Shown piece after piece: positions 1 to 5,611 of a DNA stretch of 28,548 bases; within the stretch, counting starts at the first letter, position 1; every line of letters begins with the position of its first letter. The translations under genes and the position numbers were made by a program. The notes below the pieces were generated by a model, which worked only from the letters and a program-made list of their open reading frames with translations, was not told where the DNA came from and made no database searches. This DNA is from DATMER01 sp036277235 (lineage in GTDB: Bacteria > Acidobacteriota > Thermoanaerobaculia > Multivoradales > UBA5704): the NCBI GenBank assembly GCA_036277235.1, contig DASUNJ010000351.1, positions 1-28,548 on the forward strand. The letters are read 5' to 3'.

Positions 1-138
1 GGTACTTCCGGCGGCTGGGTCTGCCGAGATTGGCGAACGGTTAGGGAGGTCGACTGAATCAACCGAACCGCCGTGTACGTGATCCGTATGCACGGTGGTG
101 TGGGAGGAGGGGCGTTGCGAGACGCCCCCCTATCCCGA
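1..138 (+). mobile_element. 3' end of a group II intron, IIC (bacterial class C) type
   Basis: Only the last part of the intron is in the window. Domain V is visible at about 65-100: ACCGCCGTG (67-75) pairs with CACGGTGGT (91-99) apart from one G-U, with a short upper stem TACG/CGTA and a two-base bulge. A domain VI-like hairpin follows, GGGGCGT (109-115) pairing with ACGCCCC (122-128). The intron ends near CCCGAT at 134-139. The order of reverse transcriptase end, domain V, short domain VI and exon is that of group IIC introns. The base after the intron is part of a TTGGGC integron core site, matching the attC-targeting IIC lineage. The exact 3' splice point is uncertain by one or two bases. 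Confidence 0.75.
3..44 (+). CDS. C-terminal tail of the group II intron reverse transcriptase/maturase (partial)
   Basis: This frame is open from the window edge and reads YFRRLGLPRLANG before TAG at 42-44. It stops about 20 nt before domain V, as intron-encoded reverse transcriptases of class C usually do. The YF..LGLP.L pattern resembles the C-terminal tails of these proteins. Only 13 codons are visible, so the call rests mainly on position next to domain V. Nothing can be said of catalytic residues, which lie upstream of the window. Confidence 0.5.
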   Translation, partial: YFRRLGLPRLANG

Positions 139-799
139 TTGGGCGGCGGAACATTCAAGAGGTGCCAGAATGCGATTTGTTTGTTTGCTGCTGCTGCTGG
201 TTCTCTCCGTAGCGAGTTGTGGCGGAGGGGAGGGAGCCAAGGACGGCTACCCATCGTTTCAGGACCGCTTGGACGCGGGCGCAACGTGCGAGGAGCTCTT
301 CGGAATCCGTAATGCGGTTGATCCGAAGTCTCCTCTCATTGAGAGGATGAACCAGGATCTGCGTGCAATTGGCTGCTATTCAGTATCGAGCGTGCGCACC
401 GATCAGGAGACTCAGAGCAATGGGGGCGGTCCAGGAGCGGCAAGCGCTGCCAATTCTACTAGCTTTACGGTTCAAGAGTACCGTATCTACCGGGAAGTAA
501 TGGATACTCCAATGGATGTAGCTGAGAGTAAGGCCTTGGAATCTGTTGCCAGGAAGTACGGAGTGTCCGTTGATGAGGCCCGAAAGAGTGTGAATGCCGT
601 CCAGGAGGCACTCTCGAGTAACAATTGGTTCGGGACTCCTGAGTCTGAGATTCGTCGTGCGACTGACTGGAAGGATGCAGATCGATAAACCAGGGCATGC
701 TTATCAGTAGGTGAGCCCTTGAGACAAAGACGCCGCCCAACCTCAGCCTGCAGCGGACACCCGGGCTCGCGCCCAGGTGCTCGCTGAGGCTGAAGAACG
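139..799 (+). mobile_element. Integron gene cassette 1 (lipoprotein gene plus attC)
   Basis: The unit begins with core-site sequence TTGGGC at 139-144, directly after the intron, and ends at the G of GTTGGGC in the attC site at 799. It carries one gene (170-688) with a 25-nt leader, a compact layout typical of integron cassettes. Its GC content is visibly lower than that of the housekeeping part of the window, supporting a foreign origin. The boundaries follow from the G^TTRRRY recombination rule of tyrosine integron integrases; no integrase gene is in view. Confidence 0.7.
170..688 (+). CDS. Cassette-borne lipoprotein of unknown function
   Basis: The 172-residue product starts with a hydrophobic leucine-rich signal (residues 5-14) and a lipobox VASC with the modified cysteine at residue 17, followed by a Gly/Glu-rich linker. 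It is therefore a predicted lipoprotein. I chose the ATG at 170 because the signal peptide starts there and AGAGG lies just upstream; an upstream in-frame ATG at 95 would put the start inside the intron. The middle (about 75-105) is Ser/Gly/Asn-rich and probably disordered. The C-terminal 65 residues look helical and charged, with an ARKYGVSVDEARKSV segment resembling a short helix-turn-helix-like pair, but I do not recognise a family. The gene fills integron cassette 1 and lies 46 nt before its attC site. Confidence 0.8.
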   Translation: MRFVCLLLLLVLSVASCGGGEGAKDGYPSFQDRLDAGATCEELFGIRNAVDPKSPLIERMNQDLRAIGCYSVSSVRTDQETQSNGGGPGAASAANSTSFTVQEYRIYREVMDTPMDVAESKALESVARKYGVSVDEARKSVNAVQEALSSNNWFGTPESEIRRATDWKDADR

Positions 800-805
800 T
801 TGGGC
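735..805 (+). other. attC: attC recombination site 1
   Basis: The outer boxes GCCCAAC (735-741) and GTTGGGC (799-805) match RYYYAAC and GTTRRRY and are perfectly complementary. Inside, CAGCCT (744-749) pairs with AGGCTG (787-792), and CAGCG (751-755) pairs with CGCTG (782-786). G750 is left as an extrahelical base. The spacer between R and L boxes is unpaired (CT against AAGAAC). The centre folds as CACC/GGTG and GGGC/GCCC around a TCGC loop. This is the R box, unpaired spacer, L box and extrahelical base arrangement that integron integrases recognise in folded attC DNA. Confidence 0.9.
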
Positions 806-848
806 GTCCAGTCTAGGAGTAACCTAGTCAACGAAAGGAGATTTATCA

Positions 849-992
849 ATGAAAGTGTTCGCAGTGGCCATAATTACTACCATCGTGCTAGCTATCTCTC
901 TGGGGCATGCTGCTGCTGATATTACAGACGATATTGCGGCCCCACCGGGAGACCCCTGCTTGATCAACCCAAACCTGCCAGAATGCAATTAA
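849..992 (+). CDS. Small secreted peptide (47 aa), cassette-encoded
   Basis: ATG at 849 lies 8 nt after a strong AAAGGAG (834-840). Residues 1-20 form a signal peptide with a hydrophobic core (VFAVAIITTIVLAISL) and an AAA cleavage motif ending near residue 23. The predicted mature peptide is about 24 residues, acidic and proline-rich, with two cysteines (residues 37 and 46) that could form one disulfide near the C-terminus. It ends 15 nt before the next gene, which also has its own Shine-Dalgarno-like site, so the two are probably co-transcribed. I recognise no family. A secreted signal or toxin with the downstream membrane protein as partner is possible, but that is speculation from arrangement alone. 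Confidence 0.6.
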   Translation: MKVFAVAIITTIVLAISLGHAAADITDDIAAPPGDPCLINPNLPECN

Positions 993-1007
993 ACGAGAGG
1001 AATTGGT

Positions 1008-1685
1008 ATGTCTCGCTCAGAGCTGAAGCAGTGGACCGAGATCTTGACCCCCTGGATCCAGACTATTGGCTTAATGGTGGCTGCCATATTTGCTCTTGTC
1101 GAGTACCAAGATAGGAAGGATGATCTTAAGATCCAACGGTCGACAACATACCTAGCGCAAGCTAGCTCACAGGAACTCATCGAAGCCCGAAGTAAACTAG
1201 CCGAGCGCCAGCATGAGCTTGTCGGAGAGCTGAGGGAGATACTGTTAGCCAAAGACTCCGCCCAGGATCAGATAAATGCTGCCTACTTCGCGTTTGTTGT
1301 AGAAGATCTCGTGATGCATGGTTCAGAGCAAAGTCTTTATACACCATTTCAGCTGACCCTGGGATTTTTAGACGAGGGCGTAGTTTGCGCCAAACAGGGA
1401 CTATGCGACGAGGAAGTAATCCGGGCCAACCTTACTGAGTTCGGTCGGGGGTTTGTTCGTTCGTACACACCTTATATTTGCTACCTTCGCCATGTATGGA
1501 ACGATCCCTCGATTGGAAAGCGTGCAGAGGAATTCTACAATCCAGGCGCTGCAGGGGAGGCGTGTAAGGCGTATAAACAATCTGCCGAGAGATTGTTGCA
1601 GGCAAAAGGAACAGACAAGGCAACTGCCGCCGAACAACGGCCTCAACCGGACGGCACTCCGCTATCGCGCAGCCCCGCCGGTTAG
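1008..1685 (+). CDS. Membrane-anchored protein of unknown function, cassette-encoded
   Basis: This 225-residue protein has one N-terminal membrane segment (about residues 13-32, WIQTIGLMVAAIFALVEY). A charged helical, probably coiled-coil stretch follows (about 33-85). The globular part contains four scattered cysteines. N-terminal anchor plus cytoplasmic helical domain resembles DUF4760-like proteins, but this is only a resemblance. GAGAGG lies 7 nt before the ATG. The last 18 or so codons run into attC2 and the TAG (1683-1685) lies inside that site, so the C-terminus (AEQRPQPDGTPLSRSPAG) is recombination-site sequence and probably not part of the folded protein. It follows the 47-aa secreted peptide gene by 15 nt. 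Confidence 0.75.
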   Translation: MSRSELKQWTEILTPWIQTIGLMVAAIFALVEYQDRKDDLKIQRSTTYLAQASSQELIEARSKLAERQHELVGELREILLAKDSAQDQINAAYFAFVVEDLVMHGSEQSLYTPFQLTLGFLDEGVVCAKQGLCDEEVIRANLTEFGRGFVRSYTPYICYLRHVWNDPSIGKRAEEFYNPGAAGEACKAYKQSAERLLQAKGTDKATAAEQRPQPDGTPLSRSPAG

Positions 1686-1702
1686 GCCGAGAGTCGTTCG
1701 CA
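1629..1702 (+). other. attC: attC recombination site 2 (degenerate outer boxes)
   Basis: The layout is the same as attC1. CGGCCT (1638-1643) pairs with AGGCCG (1684-1689) and AACCGG (1645-1650) pairs with CCGGTT (1678-1683), leaving C1644 extrahelical. The outer boxes are GCCGAAC (1629-1635) and GTTCGCA (1696-1702). They keep the AAC/GTT core and five base pairs but deviate from the YYY/RRR consensus. The unpaired spacer is AA against AGAGTC. The site overlaps the 3' end of the membrane protein gene. Confidence 0.8.
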
Positions 1703-1740
1703 CGGTCCCGCCGCTCACCGCCGACCACTTGGCGGTCAAG

Positions 1741-2100
1741 GTTCTTACGCTTTTTCGCAGGAAACCGGCTTCTGCCGCGGCGCGAGCTCCTCTCCTCTGA
1801 GTCCTGCCGTCGTTCTCGTGCTCGTCCGGCTTTCCGGCCTCCCCAATCGCTATTCCTCCGGAATTCTGGTTTTTCCCTGACTCTGGCTGCTCGGGCTCCA
1901 GTTTTCTGGATTTTCTCTGGCCGGAATCATCCCAAGCTATGGCCCAGCCGTTTTTCCGCTGCTTCTGGCATTTTTCTTGAGCCCGAGCCGCCAAAGCGGC
2001 GTCCAAGCTGTTCAGCTTGAGCCTGAGCCGCTTTTCCCCTGGCTCCGGCGTTCGAGCATTGCACCAGCAACTCTTGCCGAGCTCGAGCCGCTCAGGTCGT
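1741..2100. repeat. Noncoding array with an exact 20-nt period (degenerate, about 18 units)
   Basis: No gene is visible from 1703 to 2159. From 1741 the sequence falls into 20-nt blocks without insertions. Pyrimidine/T-runs recur in the same phase (near 1751, 1831, 1871, 1911, 1951, 1971 and 2032). GAGCC or CAGCC recurs at 1945, 1985, 2025 and 2085, spacings of 40, 40 and 60. Some blocks hold small hairpins, e.g. GCCGC-CAAA-GCGGC near 1988-2000 and AAGCTG-TT-CAGCTT at 2005-2018. Units are strongly diverged. A 20-nt period cannot keep a reading frame, so this is not protein-coding. Confidence 0.55.
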
Positions 2101-2121
2101 GGGTAAGTAGACGTTTCGGAC

Positions 2122-2158
2122 CTTCGGCCCGCGATCTGCCGGCGGGAGGCTGCCGAAG
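2122..2158 (-). terminator. Hairpin just downstream of the 2160-2705 gene, possible terminator
   Basis: CTTCGGC (2122-2128) pairs with GCCGAAG (2152-2158), with an inner GC-rich CCCGC/GCGGG pairing. It starts two bases after the minus-strand stop codon. No clear U-tract follows, so it may be a weak or factor-assisted terminator or an mRNA-end stabiliser. Confidence 0.35.
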
Positions 2159-2159
2159 T

Positions 2160-2705
2160 CTAGGTCACGGTGAGCGCCAACCCGCTTCGGTCGAAGATGG
2201 TACCCACGTCGAAGTGGCTGAGCCTGAGGAGCACGAAGTTGCACAGGTATGTGCTCGGCTCGATGGTCGAAGGGACTTTGAACGGGAAGGTAAAGGACTG
2301 CGAGCCGCCGGGGGGGAGGGTGGTTCCAAAGGCGGGCGGCTGGGCGAGCCTCGGGAAGCGCGCGTCCACGTTGAGCAGGAACAGCGCGTTGTCGGCGATG
2401 GGATTGCCGGGGCCCACCCACAGGTGGAGGTACAGAGACCCCTGTGAGACGGGGTCGGGGTTGAAAATACCAACGCTGATGTTGACTGTGCCGCCCGGTG
2501 CGACGGGGCTCCACCCCATGGAGTTGATGACCGGCGAGTTCACGCGCTGGAGCTTCTTGCGCATTTCCTCCTCGTCGAGGGCCACGAAGTTGTCCCCCTT
2601 CTTGAGGGTCTTTCTGTGCTTCTCCGCCGCTTCCTGCATCAACTTGATGTTCTTGGTGAGCTCCGCCTCGGTCATCTTCGGTTTGGCTTTGGGCTTGGTT
2701 GCCAT
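2160..2705 (-). CDS. Hypothetical protein with lysine-rich helical N-terminus and beta-rich C-terminal domain
   Basis: The 181-residue product starts at 2705, where GAAAGGAG lies about 8 nt upstream. Residues 1-55 are rich in Lys and Glu and look helical; there is no signal peptide. Residues 60-181 are beta-rich with Pro/Gly turns (GWSPVAPGGTVNISVGIFNP, then LYLHLWVGPGNP and QSFTFPFKVP), resembling an immunoglobulin-like or CARDB-type sandwich. No catalytic motif is visible and I do not recognise the family. The fold suggests binding rather than catalysis. The gene stands alone between noncoding stretches. Confidence 0.75.
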   Translation of the reverse strand: MATKPKAKPKMTEAELTKNIKLMQEAAEKHRKTLKKGDNFVALDEEEMRKKLQRVNSPVINSMGWSPVAPGGTVNISVGIFNPDPVSQGSLYLHLWVGPGNPIADNALFLLNVDARFPRLAQPPAFGTTLPPGGSQSFTFPFKVPSTIEPSTYLCNFVLLRLSHFDVGTIFDRSGLALTVT

Positions 2706-2809
2706 GCTCGACTCCTTTCAGCGTTGGACGCCGCAGTGAGCGTGCTGACGGGAACGCTCCTCGTGCGAGACCCACGCGCGGCTCCCGGCGGACGAGGAGG
2801 ATCAAAACA

Positions 2810-2815
2810 ACATTA
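2810..2815 (-). promoter_or_regulatory. Candidate -10 hexamer TAATGT for the 2160-2705 gene
   Basis: On the minus strand GCTAATGT lies about 105 nt before the ATG at 2705, in the 258-nt space 2706-2963. No convincing -35 is visible at the usual spacing. The AT-rich patch is the only one in this otherwise GC-rich intergenic region. Confidence 0.25.
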
Positions 2816-2919
2816 GCATGTTTCCGCAAGCCAGAAAAGACTCCGAGAGAGCCACTGAATCCGACGCGCCGAATTCCAATCAAAGCAACCGCGCCCGCCG
2901 CCGACAACCTGATCCGGGA

Positions 2920-2956
2920 GGCGCGGCCGGCCGTGGCCGATGCGGCCGGCCGCGCC
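2920..2956 (-). terminator. Strong 13-bp hairpin after the 2964-4955 gene
   Basis: GGCGCGGCCGGCC (2920-2932) and GGCCGGCCGCGCC (2944-2956) form a perfect 13-bp stem with an 11-nt loop. It begins 7 nt after the minus-strand TGA at 2964-2966. There is no U-tract, so it fits a hairpin-only terminator or a 3'-end protector better than a classical intrinsic terminator. Confidence 0.5.
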
Positions 2957-2963
2957 CTCGGGC

Positions 2964-4955
2964 TCAGTACTGCGACGAGGTCACGTAGCCGGTGATGTCG
3001 TGATTGGTGGAGCCGTGGAAGTGCTCGTAGACCCAGAGGGCGCAGCGCGAGCCCGGTGCCCCCGTGCAGGAGAGCGGGCCTGCGAGGCCGGTGGTGGGGG
3101 GATCGATCCGGGCCGCGGTCACCTTGACGTAGCGGTCCTGCATCTTGTTGTTGGTCAGCCGCGTGGTGGAGCCGAGCTTGCCGCCGGTGTAGACCTGGAC
3201 GGAGTAGATCTCGCCGTTCCTGGCATAGGCCAGCTCGAAGAGGCCCTGGAAGGGCGAGCCGCCCGTCGCGGTGCGCGTGCCGGCGGCGGAGTAGTCGGGC
3301 AGCAGCCCCGACGCCTTGTCGAAGTCGCCGAGAGGGACCGACACCGCGGTCACGCGGACGCCCTCTTCCGGTCTGATCGGCTCCGATACGGAATTCCCGG
3401 GGAACGTCTGCCCCTGGATCGTCGCGGAAGTGCCGAATTTGGTGACGTTGGCGCGCCAGAACACGGCCCAGCGGTTGTTCGCGTGGCTGTAGGCCACGAC
3501 GGGCGGGCCGTTTGACGACGAAGCCAGGACCCTGGCCGGACCGAACGCTCCCATCGAATCGACCTTGCGCGCGACGATCTCGCCGGTCGGGCGCCGGTAG
3601 GCGAGGACGAAGTAGTCGGCGGCCGAGCTGTGTCCGTAGGCGATGCTCGGCGCATAGATCGGGTCGTCCACCGGAGCGTAGGTCTCAACGGTCGAGCTCG
3701 ACAGCAGCGCGCCGGTCCCGTCTTCGACGACCGACAGCCGGACGGAGGAGACCGGACCCGCTGTCGCGCCGGAGCTCCAGACCCGATAGGCCAGCAGGTA
3801 GGGCGTGCAGCCAAAAGTGGTGCCGCACCGCGGGGCGGCCCAGCCGCCCGAGGGCCCGGTCGCCGCGGAGACGTCCTGGAAGCGGGAGCCGGCGATCTTC
3901 GCCGGCGCCATCAGCGGGCTGCCTGACCTGTCGAGGATGCGGTAGCCGAGAGCGCCGTCGGAGCGCTGCCAGGCGACCAGGTAGTTCCGCTTGGGGCTGT
4001 CGATTCGCCCGAACTTGAAAGCGGCCGTCGGCCGGGTGTGTGCCACCGTGCTGTCGTTCGAGATGTTGAGGGACATGCCGAAGAAGGGATCGCCTCCGGA
4101 CATGGGGAGAAGCGTGCCGTTCCACTGCACCAGCTTGCCCCAGATCTGCAGGGGGACTCCCAGGTTGTTGTCCGACTCGTAGGCGACCAGGTAGCGGGCG
4201 TGGGTGGCGCCGGAAATGCTCGCGCTGCCGCCGAAATCGAACGCCGCTGCCGGCCTTCCCTGGTAGCGCCAGTTGGTCTCGACGCTGATCAGGGGGTCCA
4301 CGACGACCGGGTAGGCGGCGGCGGCGAGCCAGGGGCCGTCGACCGTAAGGGTGACCTGGCCGTCGGCGATCTCGACTCTCACGCCGCGCCGGTCGCCGTC
4401 GGCATCGATGGCCGTGGCCGCGCCGTAGCGCAATCTCGCCGTACCGTCTCCGAGCGGGATGACGAAGCCGCCGGAGCCATCGGGGTGCGGCTCGCCAAGC
4501 TCCCGGTCGGCCGCGAGCGAGACGGTGATGGCGAGGTCCTCCCCGTCCGTGCGCCGGCGCAGCACGAACGACTGCTCGACGCCGGCCTCGGTCACGTCGT
4601 AACGCTCCACGATGCCGGCCGCCCGGGCATAGGAGATCCGGCGGCCGCTCACCTGGACCCGCGGTGCGCCATCGTCCCCGGTCGCGAGGAGCGTCGCTCC
4701 CTGCCGGACCTCCACCAGCTCGAACCGGGCGCTCGGAGCGGCCTCGGGGGACTCGTCAGTCCGGGCGGCGATCTCGAACGCGGAGCCGTCGAAGCGCGCC
4801 TCGTGCTGGCGCGACACGGCGACGTGGCCTCGCGCCTCGGCGACGATGGCCAGGGGATCGCGGGCGCTTCCCGAAACCGGAAGCGTCAGGGCGAGCAGGA
4901 CGAATGCGAAGGCGGCGAGAGTGAAACGGGCTGTTTGAGGCTTGCTGATCATCAT
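2964..4955 (-). CDS. Secreted repeat protein, possibly a beta-propeller, with an N-terminal beta domain
   Basis: The start at 4955 (MMISKPQ) has GGAG 7 nt upstream and leads into a signal peptide (LAAFAFVLLALTLPVSGSA) ending near residue 32, giving 663 residues. Residues 33-245 form a beta-rich domain ending PWLAAAAYPVVVDPLISV, a pattern common at the N-terminus of secreted repeat proteins of Myxococcota and Acidobacteriota. The rest contains recurrent strands of the form YLVAYE, YLVAWQRSDG, YLLAYRV and FVLAYRR, each followed by a DG or SG turn, as expected for propeller blades. Cysteine pairs near residue 405 and near the C-terminus may form disulfides. It is divergent from the sigma factor gene at 5044, with 88 nt between, so that sigma factor could regulate it. 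The precise function is unknown. Confidence 0.75.
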   Translation of the reverse strand: MMISKPQTARFTLAAFAFVLLALTLPVSGSARDPLAIVAEARGHVAVSRQHEARFDGSAFEIAARTDESPEAAPSARFELVEVRQGATLLATGDDGAPRVQVSGRRISYARAAGIVERYDVTEAGVEQSFVLRRRTDGEDLAITVSLAADRELGEPHPDGSGGFVIPLGDGTARLRYGAATAIDADGDRRGVRVEIADGQVTLTVDGPWLAAAAYPVVVDPLISVETNWRYQGRPAAAFDFGGSASISGATHARYLVAYESDNNLGVPLQIWGKLVQWNGTLLPMSGGDPFFGMSLNISNDSTVAHTRPTAAFKFGRIDSPKRNYLVAWQRSDGALGYRILDRSGSPLMAPAKIAGSRFQDVSAATGPSGGWAAPRCGTTFGCTPYLLAYRVWSSGATAGPVSSVRLSVVEDGTGALLSSSTVETYAPVDDPIYAPSIAYGHSSAADYFVLAYRRPTGEIVARKVDSMGAFGPARVLASSSNGPPVVAYSHANNRWAVFWRANVTKFGTSATIQGQTFPGNSVSEPIRPEEGVRVTAVSVPLGDFDKASGLLPDYSAAGTRTATGGSPFQGLFELAYARNGEIYSVQVYTGGKLGSTTRLTNNKMQDRYVKVTAARIDPPTTGLAGPLSCTGAPGSRCALWVYEHFHGSTNHDITGYVTSSQY

Positions 4956-5023
4956 GATCTTTCTCCTTTCACCCCACAAAGCGCAATCCGGAGGAAAACC
5001 GGCTGATCGAGGCGGCGGAGAGC

Positions 5024-5029
5024 TATGAT
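5024..5029 (+). promoter_or_regulatory. Candidate -10 element TATGAT upstream of the first sigma factor
   Basis: GCTATGAT lies 14 nt before the ATG at 5044, so the leader would be about 8 nt. A GGGAAGG Shine-Dalgarno-like string lies between. No good -35 is seen. It is one of several TANNNT hexamers placed close to starts in this window. Confidence 0.35.
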
Positions 5030-5043
5030 TCAGGGAAGGCGAA

Positions 5044-5607
5044 ATGTCCGACCCGGAAAAGGTCACTCAACTATTGATGGAGTGGACCGGCGGAAACCGG
5101 GCTGCGCTGGATCGCCTGATGCCTCTCGTCTATGACGAGCTGCGGCGCCTCGCGGGCGGCTATCTCGGCCGCGAGCGGCGCGAGCACACCCTTCAGCCCA
5201 CCGCGCTGGTCAACGAGGCGTTCCTGCGGCTGGTCGACCAGAAGCGCATCCAGTGGCAGGGCCGGGCGCACTTCCTGGCGCTCGCGGCCACCCTGATGCG
5301 CCAGCTCCTGATCAGCCACGCGCGCAAGCATCGGGCCGCGAAGCGCGGCAGCGGCGGCCCGCACCTCACGCTCCTCGAAGGGGACCTCGCCGTGGAGGCG
5401 CGCGACGTGGACCTCCTCGACCTCGACCGGGCGCTCTCGGGTCTGGCCGACCTCGATCCGCGGCAGGCCCGAGTCGTCGAGCTACGCTACTTCGGCGGCT
5501 TGACGGTAGAGGAGACGGCAGCGGTGCTGGAGGTGTCGCCAGCCACCGTGAAGCTCGACTGGTCGTTTGCCAGAGCGTGGCTCCTGCGGGAGCTGCAAGG
5601 AGGGTGA
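5044..5607 (+). CDS. ECF-type RNA polymerase sigma factor (Sigma70_ECF / TIGR02999-like)
   Basis: The 187-residue protein has a sigma-2 region (about 8-80; VYDELRRLAGGYL then LQPTALVNEAFLRL and the basic HARKHRAAKRG) and a sigma-4 region (about 122-184; ARVVELRYFGGLTVEETA then VSPATVKLDWSFARAWL). ELRRLA and TALVNEA(F/Y)LRL are hallmarks of the family that usually sits beside Ser/Thr kinases in Acidobacteriota and Planctomycetota. It would direct RNA polymerase to a small regulon. The kinase gene starts 4 nt after its stop, so they form an operon, and the kinase is the likely controller. No anti-sigma factor is adjacent. It is paralogous to the factor at 9447. Confidence 0.92.
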   Translation: MSDPEKVTQLLMEWTGGNRAALDRLMPLVYDELRRLAGGYLGRERREHTLQPTALVNEAFLRLVDQKRIQWQGRAHFLALAATLMRQLLISHARKHRAAKRGSGGPHLTLLEGDLAVEARDVDLLDLDRALSGLADLDPRQARVVELRYFGGLTVEETAAVLEVSPATVKLDWSFARAWLLRELQGG

Positions 5608-5611
5608 CGTC

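Larger units (their letters stand above)
800..1696 (+). mobile_element. Integron gene cassette 2 (secreted peptide gene, membrane protein gene, attC)
   Basis: The cassette starts at TTGGGC after the attC1 recombination point and ends at the G of GTTCGC in attC2. It carries two genes in the same direction (849-992 and 1008-1685), each with its own ribosome binding site, an unusual load because most cassettes hold one gene. The 43-nt leader contains a small inverted repeat CTAGG-AGTAA-CCTAG (813-827). GC content is low, as in cassette 1. Confidence 0.65.

Noticed and set aside
73..312. Small reading frame starting in the intron (MYVIRMHGGVGGG)
   Set aside because: It is the translation of domains V and VI of the intron and runs out of frame into the lipoprotein gene.
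1662..2006. Minus-strand reading frame across attC2 and the first phased array
   Set aside because: It covers a recombination site and a 20-nt periodic noncoding region and has no ribosome site; the product is low complexity.
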